A DNA stretch of 64,000 bases, taken from contig QVOM02000042.1 in NCBI GenBank assembly GCA_003586115.2, positions 74,597,673 to 74,661,672 on the forward strand, in the 5' to 3' direction. Every line of letters starts with the position of its first letter. The first letter of the stretch is position 1. The position numbers and the translations under genes are program-made. Origin of the DNA: Salvator merianae (lineage: Eukaryota; Chordata; Lepidosauria; Squamata; Teiidae). This document shows positions 11,620 to 24,550 of this stretch, one piece after another. Under the pieces are notes generated by a model that saw nothing but the letters and a program-made list of their open reading frames with translations, searched no databases and was not told the DNA's origin.

Positions 11620-12450
11620 ATGCTAGTTTAGTCTTTTGGTGGGTTGTTTTTTCTGTTTTTTTGAGAATGCACGGGGGCTTGCTAGCCTCTCAGACATGGC
11701 AATACAGACAGCGGGGCGGTCTGCTCACACTCTGCACTTTTGCAGGGCACTCATCTGGCTGCTGCTGACTAAAACTGTGCCCCAGCTAAAAAGGTGTGCA
11801 GTTAACAGGCAGCCCAGTTCAGGAAGCATCTGAGGGATCAGCAGAACTTTGTATCACAGGGGCTTTTGGCTGGGTTACTTGCTGCCTCTTCACTCTTATT
11901 CTCATCCTCTTCCCCACCCCCAATCTCCACACACTCCCTTAACCCTCTGTGTTCAGCCTTCCCTCTCCTACTGTTGCAGTGCACAAGTGGCAGGAAAACC
12001 AAAGAGCAAGGAGGCTGAGGAAGGGATGAAGTTACGAGGTTGTGCCACTGCTCTGGAGCTTGCCTGCCCGAGGCACATGGACTTCCTGAGCCTCTTGGAC
12101 ATTGCAGTGCTGGTGGCCTCAGAGCCTGTGGAGCTCATGCTGCAAGGCCTGCTAAGATGCTCCCCACTTCCTCCTCCTCACCCATATTCTCTTCCACCAC
12201 CCCCTGTCCATCTCAGCCATAGCCTGCATGCAGTAGCCTGTCCTCACCACCATGACAAGAGCCCACCTAGGTGAAAGCAGCACAAAAGAGAGCCATGATG
12301 GGGCAGCCAGGGATTTTGCCTGCAGGGTGGCCACAAAGGAGATTTGGGGTCACTTATCATCCCAGCCACCAGGTTCAGTGCCTGCTCTGGCGGTGAAGAC
12401 GGTGAGGCAGAGGACCACTAGTTGCACCAGTCACATGGCACAGCTTTAAA
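11620..12450. other. GC-rich block of unknown origin in HOOK3 intron 2
   Basis: Markedly GC- and C-rich compared with neighbours, with CpG sites. It holds a 141-codon plus-strand open frame (11849-12274) whose product is low-complexity (Pro, His, Ser rich) and fits no family I know. Could be a diverged DNA transposon, a processed fragment or a local composition shift. I do not call a gene. Confidence 0.35.
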
Positions 12451-12704
12451 AAAATTATTAAAACTCAACCAAGCACTCCAAGGTTTTGTGGCTTAAATAG
12501 AAGTTTTGAAGCATTCTCCCCCCACCCCACTTTGGAGACTCAATCTTTGAAAAAAGTTCATCCAGACTTGCCCTTTTGTACAGTTGGCTACTATTTCTTC
12601 TTCTAAACTGGGGCACCCAAAGTGGTGCTGGTCATGATGGCATATGCTTTAAACCTCTCCTCCAAGACACAAACAATTTGGATAGTCAGATAATTTGTAA
12701 TGAT

Positions 12705-12744
12705 TTTTTTGACATTTCAGGAAATCTCCTGAAATGTCAAAAAA
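12705..12744. repeat. Perfect 18-bp hairpin
   Basis: TTTTTTGACATTTCAGGA (12705-12722) and its exact reverse complement (12727-12744) are separated by AATC. Imperfect pairing continues outward over about 12 bases on each side, so this may be the centre of a foldback element. Confidence 0.8.
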
Positions 12745-13639
12745 CAGAAATCAATTAGTATCCAAACGGTTTACAAGCGGACCAGTGTTTAGGAGGCACC
12801 CTCCTCCCCTACACCATTTTAGGGTCCTTCGCCCCCTTGAGAAAGGGATAGTTTGAATGGGTCCCCCCATTATCTCCAAAGGCTTGAAAACTTTAACTTA
12901 TTCAGAATGGAATAAGCATTTCAACATGACATGCAGAACACTCCAAATAATTTTGGTTTTCATTCCAACTCTGAACAAAACTCTGAACAACTCTGAACAA
13001 AACTCAAGGTTAAAGATATGTATAAAACATCTGGTTCAGGTTTGTAACAAACCCAAACCAGAAATGGGTTAGGTCTTAAAAGTGGCCAGTCAGTTCACCA
13101 AATGATTTGCAAACCCCCTGGTGCATGTGGCCTCTCTCCAGCATGTATGTTCCATCCTCCTCCTCTTCCAGAAGACCTAGTAGGTCTCACAATATGAGTC
13201 ACAATGTTCACCAATATAAAACATGAATAAATTTAATAAAACAATGTAAAACCTAACTGAAATACAACCCTCCTGCTCTAGCAGAACAACTTTAAAAGGG
13301 AAGAAAACTTTTAAAGGGAGAGGTACATTTTAATCATGTGCTGAAAGTATAATGTTGATACCCGCAACAGCTCATCATTTTAAGAACGGGTGTTCGCATG
13401 ACTTTGGAGATCTCTGGCCATGAAGACCCTCCCTGGGCAGGTCTTGCAGCAGCCTGCTGCAACAAAATGGAGACCCCTGGTCAGTGATCTCCCCTTCTAG
13501 CAACATGCGGACACCCATTCTTAAAGTGACGAGCCCTCGCTGGTTGATACCTAGCCCTACTTTCATGATTTCAATACTCAGGTAGGCTTGTATTAGAAAA
13601 GGCTCTTCTTCAGCTATTTGGGCCAAAACTATTTAAGAA

Positions 13640-14700
13640 TTTATATGTAGGAGTCAGCACCCTGTATCGACTTTGGTAGCTAATAGGCAACCAGTGTGAT
13701 ATATGTCTGGCAAGAGGTTCTTGTGAGCAGTTGAGCTACTGCGTTCTGCATTAGTTCCAGCTTCCAGCCATCTTAAAAAGTAGGCCCATGTAAAGTGAAT
13801 TACAGTAGTCGAGTCTGGAGGTTAGGACAGTGTGATCATCATAGCCAAGCTGTCCCTATCCAGGAAAGGCCAAAGCTGGCAAACCTGTCAGAGATGGAGA
13901 TATGCACTCTTGACCACCATTGCTATCTGAGCCTCAAATGACAATGATGAATCCAGTAGCACTTCCAGATTACACATTCGTTCCTTCTGGGTCAAAACAA
14001 CTCTTATCCAGTTTCAGGAACCCCTTAACGTCCTGGACTCAAGACCCATAACACACAGTTCTCCATCTCATTTGGATTACGTTTCAATTTACTGGTCCAC
14101 ATCCAGTCCATTATTGACTACAGACAATGATCAAGCACCTGAACTGCTTTGATGAAATGGAGAGATAGAGTTAGATATCATCAGGGTACTGATGGCACCT
14201 CACTCTTGATATCTGACACTAGAGGCAGAGGATAGAAATGACCCCTGGGAAACTCCACATGAACATTCCAAAAGTGTCTAACAGAAGTTCCCCACTGCTA
14301 CTTTCTAGAGTTTAACTCAGAAATAGGAAGAGAACCACTGTAAAACACTGCCTCAAGTTCTCAGTCCCCTAAGTCACTCATACAAGATATAGTCAATGGT
14401 ATCAAAAGCTGTGGAAAGATTGGAAAAAAAAAAAACAGAGTTGCATTTCCTTTTCCTGTCTGCCAACTGAGATAATCCATCAGGGTGACTAAGGCAGTTG
14501 TAGTGCATAACTCCACCAGAAACAAGATTTAAATGGGTCTAGATAATCTGTTTCTGCCAAGCATGTCTGCAGCTGAGTAGCCACCATGTTCTCTCCACCA
14601 CTTTCCCCAAAAAGAGAATGTTGACAACTAGGTCATTGTTATTCAATACTTCTAGATTTAAGACGGTCCTTTCAAGGAGGGGGTGCGCCGCATCTTTTTT
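13640..14700 (-). repeat. L2-clade LINE, RT domain (degraded)
   Basis: On the minus strand the blocks run from the NLPFLGK-like region (about 14600), through the SGIRTSMP segment and the YADD region (about 14180-14190), to HWLP(I) near 13680-13700. The block at about 14245-14310 is the reverse complement of 40405-40470 in another copy, so both belong to one family. Stops and frameshifts are throughout. Confidence 0.8.
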
Positions 14701-15229
14701 AATTGCTGCTAACATCTCCCTTTATGACTCTTGTTAAATATATGACCATCTCTTTAACTTTTTAAAATAAGTTAATGTTCTGAACTTATTCAACAAAGCA
14801 GATTTACGTAATTCCATCTCCTGATCTTCAATTTGTAAAAATTTGAAGTTTTAATTTACTCTGAGTTAGCAGAGTAAAGGCAAACAATTTCTAATAGGCT
14901 GAATTTAAATTATTAAATTATAGTGACTGAAATGAATAGCACAACTCAGGAGCCAAAACAAAACCCAATGCAAAACCAGTTTGGTTACCTTAATGAGTTA
15001 TCTACCTTTATTTTTACTTGCACTATGTTGGAGAAAGACTATTCAGTGCTGTATATTTTACTTTAAACTCATACAGATGTAAAACTATGATATGCAATTT
15101 TTCATCCAGTAAGGTATCCATAAAATGGTGAGAATGTCTATGGCAAAGCAGGGCTATAACTGTGAGGCTTCTGTGGTGAGAGCTATGGGCACCACAAATT
15201 ACTGAATGTCATTTTCTACAACCTGCAGT

Positions 15230-15512
15230 CAGGTTTCCTCTTTAGAAACCTCTATCATCTGGAATGCTCTCCCCTTAAATGTATGTTAGGCATATGTTAG
15301 TACATCTTTTAGTGCCTACTGATAACTCATCTCTTTGCCAAAGCATTTCCTAAGTGAATTGTTATCTATTTTTCCTATTCCATTCTTTTCAATATTTTTA
15401 AGTTTTATGTTGTTCTAAACCACTCGGGGAGTTTCATGAAATGGAAAGTGGTATATAAATGCTGGAAGGAAGGAAGGAAGGAAGGAAGGAAGGAAGGAAG
15501 GAAGGAAGGAAG
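15230..15512 (+). repeat. LINE 3' end (L2 type) ending in a GGAA microsatellite
   Basis: A WNALPLN-like stretch near 15260-15280 and a tail reading GGAAAGTGGTATATAAATGC are typical of L2-type 3' ends. The tail runs straight into about 13 GGAA units (15461-15512), probably grown from the LINE tail. Open frames across the repeat (for example EGRKEGRK) are artefacts. Confidence 0.7.
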
Positions 15513-17147
15513 TTCTTTGATAAGTCTGATTCCATCTTTTTCTTACACCCTGATGTTTCCCAATCCCTATATTTCAAGACATTTCCTAATCCATTCTGCC
15601 TCATTATGCCTCACCACATTCATATCTCCCTTCTATTCAACTGATGCTAATCTACTTGATCACTATTTGTTTTTGTCTAACTGCTGCTTTCATCTGGAAC
15701 TTCCATATCTTTTTTAGGTATAATGATTACTAAAAATGCCAGCAGTTGTCACTGGACTTAGAGATTGCAGCAACTGTTAATATTGTAAGGTTATTTATCC
15801 ATAAAATGAGGCAAATCTGTTTTAAAAGAGCTCTCATTATGATGAGTCTATTACCGTTGCTCTTTCACACTGAGACTATTTTTCTTCTTCCTGTACAGCT
15901 CTTACATTGCACAGCCAAAATTATTTAGCACAACAGATTCAAAGGGATGTAGGCTGTTATTATACTCTTTACTTTTTCAGTGAGCAGATCCCAAACTTTC
16001 TCTCAATAGAAACACTGCAAACCAAAAAAAGAGCTACTATTTAGTCATCCTCAAGCAATTTTAACGTCCTTGAAAGATGCTAGATTTTACTCTGCAGAAA
16101 ACAGAGCTCTTCTGTTTGTAACAGAATAGAGATTATGCAATCAACAGCACTTTCCCCAACAGTGTCTTGACAGAGCTATAACACTGAAAAGCTAACACAG
16201 AGTACTTTGAAAAGGTAATTTTCACTGTGTTCAGTAAACAGAGCAAATTGTCAAAGCCTCTTATGAAGAACAGCAATATAAAAATATTATTTGTAGTATC
16301 TCTGATTTCTCTCATAGCATAATTCACTATAAGTGACTTAGGAAACCATTCTGCACACAAGGTCAATACCTCCTAGCAGTGCTATCTTACTCTACCTTTT
16401 TTGGAGTTGGTATAAGTTAACTTTAACACAGAGGACATATTATTATGTTTGGACCTAGAATTATGGCTTGCCCTGATCAGCACACTGCAAAGATAAAACT
16501 GTTTTACAGATACATAACTGGAGAGCTCAGCCTAAGAAAAGGTGGGGAGTGGAAACCTGAACCAGTAAAAAAAATAAGTTTTATTAAATGCAATATTAAA
16601 TTGATAAGATAATTTATAAAAACAAAACGTTTCAACAATGGGGGGGGGAGAGAGTTGCAGTACAATGAATTGGCCAGAACAACTTCCCTCCTCTGTCCAA
16701 GTTGGCCAGGGATGAGAATGCATTTGGCCCCAATTAGGACCACTGCCATCCTTTTTAATGCCAAACCTAAGGTTTTCTATCATGTCTGTTAAATGAATGG
16801 AGGGAGAGGCTGAGGGCTGCTACTCAAGTACTCAGAGGCTAGGTTTCCTCCAGAAATTTTAAGAAATCTTAGGACTCTTGGGGGTAGCACAGAGTAAAAA
16901 AAAAAAATAAAAAAAAATCACAATTAAAAGATCTGGCACAGTTAGAAATTTAACAGGGGCAGGGATCTGAATCTGGCTAATGACTCACTCAGCAGAAAGG
17001 GAAACACAGAAATGGGAATTCACTCCAACTCCTTCCCGAAATTACTCCAGCTTTCAAGGCCTCTTAGTAGCAACCACTTAAGACACAGATGCCTATCCGG
17101 AAGTCCCCATGCTCCATGGTGCTCTCCTGGGAGTGCTAACAGTAAAT

Positions 17148-17235
17148 TAGGGGCAACCATTCACCATGTTCTTTCCACCACTTTCCCAAAAAGGGAATGT
17201 TGACAAGGAGGGGGTGCACCGCATCTTGGATGCTG
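17148..17235 (-). repeat. L2 fragment sharing sequence with 14575-14695
   Basis: CACCATGTTCTTTCCACCAC and GGAGGGGGTGCACCGCATCT match 14582-14603 and 14675-14695, but about 40 bases between the two blocks are missing here. A shorter paralogous copy of the same L2 segment. Confidence 0.65.
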
Positions 17236-18077
17236 GAGCAGCAAGATGAAATTAAGTTTAACTAATGGTCACAACACTTATACAGAGAGAGACAATGACT
17301 TGTACCAACTATGCCCATTGGCACGTCAAGTGGAATATAATGGAACAAGTAGAGAAATATGGATAACACCTGTCTACTTTTCCACCTCTGTCCTTCTGTT
17401 ATTGACACTTAGGCTAATAGCCCTGGTGCCAGCAGTCCCCTTTCCACTCTGGTGTGTAGCCCACCATCCAACCATCAGGCTGAAACACACAGAAAATATG
17501 GGTGTTCCACATTACATCTGTTTCCACCAATTCATAATTGCTAGCTAGGGTTAAGCAACAGTTTACTGCTAGTTTAGTAATGACAGTCTGTCAGCCAATG
17601 GCTTTTCTGATACACTAAATTATTTCTGTCACAGTGTAGAGAAGAAGAAGAAGAATGAGTACATGCACCACCCTGCAACTCTTTTGAAATATGGTACATT
17701 AACCCAAACTTTATGACTTAAGATTCCATGTGAATGAGGCTACTTTTATTAATTTACCTACTGAATGGATATGTTAAATCTGTTGCTGTGTATGCAGTAT
17801 CTTCTCTGTCTTAGAATAAATTCCCATCCAAATTACATGATTGTTCTATTTAGGATCATCAGTTTGCAGTTGAATTCTGTGCTTAAAATCAAGAATGTGA
17901 CATTGAACAGACATTCCTGAATAAAATCTACACTGTATTGATAAATAAAGCTCTGTTGAGTCATAAGAATGCACTGAGATTACAATGCTATACTGTAAAA
18001 TAGCTTAATACTGAACATTGAGGGTGTGGAGAATCAAGAAGTGTATTTACAATACAATATAAAAATCATTCTCTTAC

Positions 18078-18163
18078 ATTTTCTGAAGGACTTGGGCCAT
18101 CACAACTCCATTGGTTAAATCCTCTACAGTCTGACATGGTGCTTCAACATTAAATGTTTGGAT
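18078..18163 (-). CDS. HOOK3: HOOK3 coding exon 2
   Basis: On the minus strand the acceptor ends CTACAG at 18164 and the donor GTAAGA starts at 18077. The 86-nt exon reads IQTFNVEAPCQTVEDLTNGV followed by VMAQVLQK and two bases of the next codon. This is the calponin-homology-like Hook domain sequence of HOOK3 and continues exon 1 in phase 0. The split codon AT|A gives isoleucine when joined to exon 3. Conservation with mammalian HOOK3 is near complete, so the assignment to HOOK3 and not HOOK1/2 is well supported although only short exons are visible. Confidence 0.95.
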
Positions 18164-18371
18164 CTGTAGAAGAACACACACACACTTGGATTACATTTAT
18201 TGCATTATGCCAGTACATCAAGATAATTCAGAGTGATGCTGTAAGGCTATAACTACCCATATTCAAAAATGCCATGTTTGTACCTTGTAGAGAAGTGACC
18301 CAAACATACGACTAAGCTCAAAATAATAAATGCAGTAGTTAAAGAAAGAGCTGATGAATATGAAACAAAAG

Positions 18372-18557
18372 GGGTTTGAGTAGCACCTTAGAGACTAACA
18401 AAAAGAAAGAAGTTGATAGCATAAGTTTTCGTAGATAAGCCAACTTCATGAAGTAAGCTTAGTCTATGAAAACTTATGCTACCAATTTCTTTCTGTTAGT
18501 TTCTAAGATGCTACTAGATGCCTTTGCTTATTGACCCAAACTAACACAGCTATGCCT
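18372..18557. mobile_element. Foldback element (AGTAGCACCTTAGAGACTAAC type)
   Basis: The left arm, GAGTAGCACCTTAGAGACTA at about 18378-18397, pairs with TTAGTTTCTAAGATGCTACT near 18496-18515. The inner arms ATAAGTTTTCGTAGA and TCTATGAAAACTTATGCT also pair. This is a repeat type I recognise as common in reptile genomes; it ends in CAAACTAACACAGCTATGCC. Confidence 0.7.
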
Positions 18558-19677
18558 TTGAATTCTACCAGAAATAGAAAGGTTCCGGGCCACGTCAGAC
18601 CTCTTGAAAGAAGCCATTCTTTCTCAGTCCTTTTAGCGATTTGGGTGGTGAGTGCATTTGTACCAAAGAAGCAGGAAACTGTTTTCAAAACTTCATTTCC
18701 GCGCTCTTCCAAAAGGTTTTCCAGCACAAACTCATGGATATGCAAGGTCAAGGGGGCTGCTTTGCAGCTAAGTGAAACAGATTTTAAATCTCCAAAACTC
18801 AAAGGATAACTGTATATTTTTAAATAATAAGAGCTCCTATATGAATTTTCCTTTCATGTACAGAACATAAGAGAAATCTAATATTCTATTAGCTGTTATC
18901 TCATTCAAATTTGAAGTCATAACTTTCCCATTTTTTCACTGGAAAAAAGAATTGCAATTGTGAACGTTACCCAGTTTCAACTGTATTACTTTTTTTATGT
19001 TACTAAAGCATTTTATGAAACAGTGCATTATTTATTTCACCACACATCAATGAAGGGGAACAAACAAAACTCTTTCTGGCCATTGTCCTGGCCCTACTGC
19101 TTGACTTTCAGAAGAAATAGGCCTCTGAATTTTAAATATTATTTTGCTAATGATATCTAATTTTTTCTTACAATTCAAATATGAACAAATCAAAACATAG
19201 CCTAGAGCTATCAACACATCTATATTTCACAAATTTAACTAATCCCTTTTTAATTCCGCAAAAACCATTGGCAGTTACTCCATTTTGTCATAGTAAAACC
19301 AATAAACAGTCATTTCACATGTGCTTTTTGCAGAAGTACTCCAGAGTTGGCTCCTTTCTCCTTGTGCAAAGAAGTGTGAAAGGAGATGCACCTTCATCTT
19401 TCTGCTACTGCATTCTCTGCATTACCATGGAAATGGCCTGATGCGTATCCTAGAGAGTTCAGAACAGAAAGCTATTAATCCTTTTGCAACATCAGGGAAT
19501 GTCTTGAACCACAAGTCTGGTAGTCAATATACTACTACCATAGTTAACGCAAGAGCTCCCTTACAAGGGACTAGCAAAGCTACAATCCACAAAGTATTAA
19601 AATAACCAGGACTGGCAAATGACATCTTGGTAAAGACTCATTGTTTAATACAGCATGCTGACTCAAAAGAAAAAAGC

Positions 19678-20110
19678 AAGCACATAAGAACATAAGAGGA
19701 GCTCCTGGTGGATTGGGCCACAACTCATCTAATACAGCATCCTGTCTCATGCAATGGTCCACCAATTGCTTCTGGGCATTCTAAAGCAGAAGACAAAAGC
19801 AAAAACCTTCACCTGCTCTCAACACCCTGCAAATGACCTTCAGAGGCATCCTGCCTGTCTCTTCAACCTAGAGGCAGTTATCTAGGCATTCATTCTAGTA
19901 CCCACTGATACACTTGTCCTCCATGAATTTATCTAACCCTTTCTTAAAGCTACCTAGGCTGGTTGCTCTCACAACCTCTTCTGGTAGTGACTTCCATAGA
20001 CTATTGACTCTTTGGGTGAAAAAATAAAGATCATAGTCCTTCCAGACAAAGAGCTGTGTTGAAAGGTGTCAGTTTGTATCTAACAAGAAAAAAAATGCAG
20101 GCATGCTAGT
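19678..20110 (-). repeat. CR1/L3-like LINE 3' end
   Basis: Minus-strand copy whose sense 3' end is GAGCTCCTCTTATGTTCTTA (complement near 19683-19702). Upstream blocks match the LINE at 52171-54935: GACAGGATGCTG, the AGGTGAAGGTTTT block and the GACAAATTCATGG-like block. About 430 bases. Confidence 0.85.
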
Positions 20111-20788
20111 TTTACCAGAGTCATATAGCATCCTTTGCTGTTCTAGAGTAAGCTGGTGTTTACAAGAACCATTTATTCATACCTTGATTCTTCTTATCAA
20201 TCCTAACTAAGCAAACAGACAGCTTCAGTAAACATTGGTTTCTCAACACCTTACGTATTTAAGCTAATCATTTTTCACAGGTAGCAAAATATATATTCTT
20301 TTGCAAAGCATCTGTCTTCTACTTCAAATTATAACATTATTTGGAGTTACTTTCTCTTGGTCAGTAACTTTTTATATCGTTGCTACTGTTTCCCTTACTT
20401 AACCAGCAGTTAACGCTACAGAACCGAACCTGAAAAATGTTCAGAACAATACTTAGTGATTTTTGTTCAATTATCTTTCACCAACATTTTAACCAGCAGT
20501 TAGTGTAGCCCCTACGTCTCTCAGTTGCCTGTGTAGGCACATACACACACATATAAATCAGTTGAAGAATTAGATTTGGGGACAATAAAATGATCAAACT
20601 GAGAGAAGGAAATTTGCATTTCCTCCAGGATGCTAAGGAAGAGAGGTTTAAATCTTAGGAGTGTGCCTACTGTTCTGCTCTGCCTTTTTGTTGTTAATAT
20701 CACTAGAATTAGAGGCATCATCAGGGAACTGGAAAAAAAATGCTTAGAGGGGCGTAACAAGCTCCTGAACAGGGGAGCATCCACTTCT

Positions 20789-20826
20789 GTAAGAACACAA
20801 GAAGAGCCCTGCTAGATCGCGCCACT
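20789..20826 (-). repeat. Short CR1/L3-like 3' terminus
   Basis: AAGAACACAAGAAGAGCCCT followed by GCTAGATCGCGCCAC is the outer end of the same LINE type as at 19678. Confidence 0.6.
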
Positions 20827-22614
20827 ACTGGAAGCAATACCTGGGCATGCACGGAAATTCACCACCACAGCTGGGGAGCACTGCTGGTACCTAACCTGGA
20901 TCCTTCCATTTTGATTATGTTTTTTAAAAAGAGATGCAAGATGACATTATTATGTTTCTGTAGTGGCAAATCTCAATGAAAAAGCTGTCACAATGGTTGA
21001 AAACACTTGTGCACTAAAATACTGTGCAGGAGTGAAGACAGCCCAATATGTATGTGACCCCGAAAGAGTACTGACACTGAAAGCCACCATAATCTTCAGT
21101 CCATAATACAGGTGATGCTTTTTCAGCAACAATTTACCGCTTTGGCTTTTAAAATAAATCTGCTTCCAGTCTCAGTTCCATAAGATCACAACGGGAAGCA
21201 CCTGGAGCATTTAGAGGATGCCTACTTCCTGCTTCACATAGAATGGATAACAGGAACTCTCACATCTAAAATCAGCGCAGACAAGCTTGTATAAAATTCC
21301 TCATATAGGGTACCGCAAAAATGCACAAACTATTAAATCTGTACTTCCAAGCGTTTTCTGAGAAATCACAGGCAAAATTTTCAAACTAGTCTCCCACAAC
21401 TGAAAAGTAAAAATATTTAATCAATTTCTCTAGATAAAGCAGCAAACTAGTACTTTGGGGGAAAAAAAGAATGTGAACGGTAATTCCAGCCTGCATACAT
21501 TCCCAAATTGCTCAAATGCTTTAGACAAAAAGTGTTTTAGGTGAACAAACCTGCTATTCTACTAATATCTAAGCCACCCTAACCAGTCCATAAGAAGTCC
21601 ACAAACAGGTTATTGTGCCTGGGTGAACACAGAAGGTTTCACAAGCAGCTGTAATATAAGCTTAACTTGCAGCTTCACCCAAGCAACCAAATATATATTT
21701 CTAGTATTTTAGAAGACCTCTCCACTCTCCAAAAATGATCAAACTTACTCATAAAATTACTGCCACCTTTTAATTATCAGACTCATTTTCAACCAAGGAC
21801 TTTCAGTTCCAGAAAGCCTCTAGATTTCCTGCATAATAGTTGTATCCCTATTTTCCATGCGCAGACAGCTCATATGGTATACTCATCAGGATGGCTGGAT
21901 ACGATTTGTGCTTCACTTTTCCATTTCAGCCATCTGAATTGTTTGTGAAGTGACAGAAATGGAGGGACAGATGGCATGCAAAGCCCTACCGCCACCTCAT
22001 ACATTCCATGGCAAAGCAATTTATCATAAAATTGGAAAAATAATGAAAATCACATAGGAGGTAGGCAGAGTCTCCGAAGAAATAACTGCTTAGTTCACAG
22101 CACTTAGTGGCCATTGTTAAGATGCTCACAAAACATTTCTCTGACCTGGATCCTATTAAGGAGCTGAGGAAGCAAGCATCAATTTGGTGCCAGCTTCAAA
22201 AAGATTCTGGTATCCTCTGCAAAGATTAGAGGACAACAACAATGTGAAGCAAGCACAGAAAAAGCCCCACATTGTACGAAAAGCAGAGGCTCACTTCCTA
22301 CAGAATATAACTCCTCACTCAATCTACTTTTTCCTGCTCGAGCATCCAAAATAATAAATCACATGTTATAAAAAATGGGATTCTATTAATCATCACATCC
22401 TCCTCTTTTAAACAACTACCAGCAACTAATGTAAGATATTAAAATGACACATACTCTTATGCGAAATAGAAAAAAATGGGCAAAGTATACAATTATGTGA
22501 GTGAATAAGATAATCATAAATTTCTATGTACAAATATGTACATATATGCTAATTTCCTTTTAGTCAAAGTTTTTAACAAAACAAATATGACTTTCAAATA
22601 TGCATCTATTTCTT

Positions 22615-22760
22615 TACTGTATATCCCAGCTTTCTTTCAAACAGTTCCAGGCAGCAACCTTTATTCCTCCCTGTTTCATTTAATCCCCCTAACAATCCTG
22701 TAAGATAGGCAAGGCTTCTATGGATGAGTGGACGTTTGAAATCAGGGATTCTTTGATTCT
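22615..22760 (-). repeat. CORE/MIR-like SINE relic
   Basis: TATCCCAGCTTTCTTTCAAA, then CCCCCTAACAATCCTGTAAG and ATAGGCAAGGC, follow the usual antisense order of tRNA/CORE-SINE 3' halves. Strongly diverged. Confidence 0.5.
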
Positions 22761-24339
22761 GGTCCACCTTTGTCACTACCACACATTGATGGCTACTCGT
22801 TTATGGAATTTATTTGCTTTATTTGTGGTTGGTACCAAAGCAAGTACTGTATGTGTTTTAAATATTAGTTTGCTACCTCATTGAGCATTTCAGAGTAAGG
22901 GTTTCTGGGTGTCTATAGCAAACTAAGTACTTGCCCCTGTTAACCACCAAGCCACTCAAAAAGACAACTTCCAAAATCATTTTTTACTGTGGAAGTACTG
23001 TAACTGAATGTGCATATAATATTCAGGAGGGAAAAACCCTGCTACTGTATATTCATAGCTTTGCTGCTCTGGATTTCAGCCCACAGTTGCAACCCTTGTC
23101 CATGTATGTGAAAGACAAGCACTCTTTTAAACTAGTCAATTCTAAATGTTGGTTGAGAATTAGAGGTTATGACAGAGATAGAATATCTCACATTGATAAC
23201 TGAGATGCATGTGTTACACAGACTACCTTTTGTGAATTTCATTGCTACCACAAAAACGCTTTCAGAAAAAAAGCCTTCTTCTAAAGTTCACATTAACCTT
23301 TTTTCTAAGCAATTTAGATCTCAGAAAAGTATGTTTTTAAAAAACAAACAAACAAACCTTGTTTTAAATTTTGAAAACAGCTTCTATAGTATGCATTCTG
23401 TAAACACATGTCAATAACTTTAAAAATATAATATATATATATATAAAATATTGCTACATTTCACAAAAAATGTAGCCAGAACTCATATTAGCTTAGACAC
23501 AGCACTTGCTGATTGCTGCTAGTTACTAAGTACTTATATACATACAAGTCGTTTTCCTTACAGACAGCATCAACTAATGTATAGCAGTTTCATAAATACT
23601 GCAAAAATTGGTTTCTGTGAGAACTGTGAATTATCTCATTACCAACAGAAATTCTCCAAATGCTAATTTTTTCTTTAGATGACTTCTGGTCTATCTTGTA
23701 ACAATACAAATTTATCTCCTGGTTATGGATCCACTGTTACACACATTCAGAGTAAAACCTTAAGCTACAGTGACTTCCCAAAGGTCTTTTATGAATCTAA
23801 CTCATACGCTTGATGCCAATTTTTATACAACACTGATAACTAAAACTTTTCAAAAATCACAAGAGTGACTTGTAGACTCAGTGATCATATAAAGCCCTAG
23901 GCTTAATACAAGCTCATATACATTTTTTTTTTTCAAATCTCCAATTCATCCACCTGTTTCAATCCACTGCAGAACAGCAGCACACTCTTACTCCTCAGAA
24001 TCTTCTTTTACAAATCTGAACTTCAGTAAGGTTTAGATCTGCTCCACCCTGTGTTGAGGGCGCTCCGAGGCAGAGGCCCTCAGGATTATGTAAAATCTCT
24101 GTTTGCGGATAATAACAGTGGTAACCTTAGCCACGGCTAAATTTCTGGCACTTGTTATGGGTCTAAGGAATCATTTCATGAAACAATTTTAGATATCTTA
24201 TTTTAAACTTTTTTTTATGTATGCAAAATTTATAGACTTGTCATGGTTTTATCTTTTTATGTTGTTGGGTTTACCTGGCCTGTAATAAAGTATTAATTGA
24301 ACTTTATGCATAACTCTTTGGTGTACTGAATTTTGCATA

Positions 24340-24550
24340 TATACCTTGTCTTTCTTCCAAAGAGCTCAAAGAATCAATATTTTGTTTGCTGATCCCTGCA
24401 GTAACCCTCTGATATCGGTTAGGCTGAGTAACAGTGGCTAGTTCAAGACTACCCAGTGAACTTTCATGGCCAAAGGAGAATTTTAATTTTGGTCTTTTAG
24501 CTCCCCTAATATTCTCACCAGTCCATCATGTTGCACCACTCTCCACTAGA
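24340..24550 (-). repeat. CORE/MIR-like SINE relic
   Basis: Contains CTTCCAAAGAGCTCAAAGAA, CAGTAACCCTCTGATATCGG, GGCTGAGTAACAGTGGCTAG and CTACCCAGTGAACTTTCATG in the order expected for an antisense SINE core, ending GCACCACTCTCCAC. Better preserved than the copy at 22615. Confidence 0.55.

Larger units (their letters stand above)
3745..18077 (-). other. HOOK3: HOOK3 intron 2
   Basis: About 14.3 kb with no exon recognised. Holds many repeats listed separately: L2/SINE tails, an interrupted SINE, two opposed CR1/L3-like fragments, a SINE, a hairpin, a large L2 relic and a GGAA microsatellite. Stretches 5210-6420, 7350-8310, 9730-10130, 10530-11020, 12760-13630, 14720-15230 and 15520-17140 hold nothing I can name, apart from A/T runs and a short CTGAACAA tandem near 12965-13010. 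Confidence 0.75.

Noticed and set aside
15436..15717. 93-codon frame with EGRKEGRK repeats
   Set aside because: Translation of a GGAA microsatellite.
18503..18809. Overlapping 92- and 99-codon open frames on opposite strands
   Set aside because: Both begin in or next to a foldback repeat and neither resembles a protein family.
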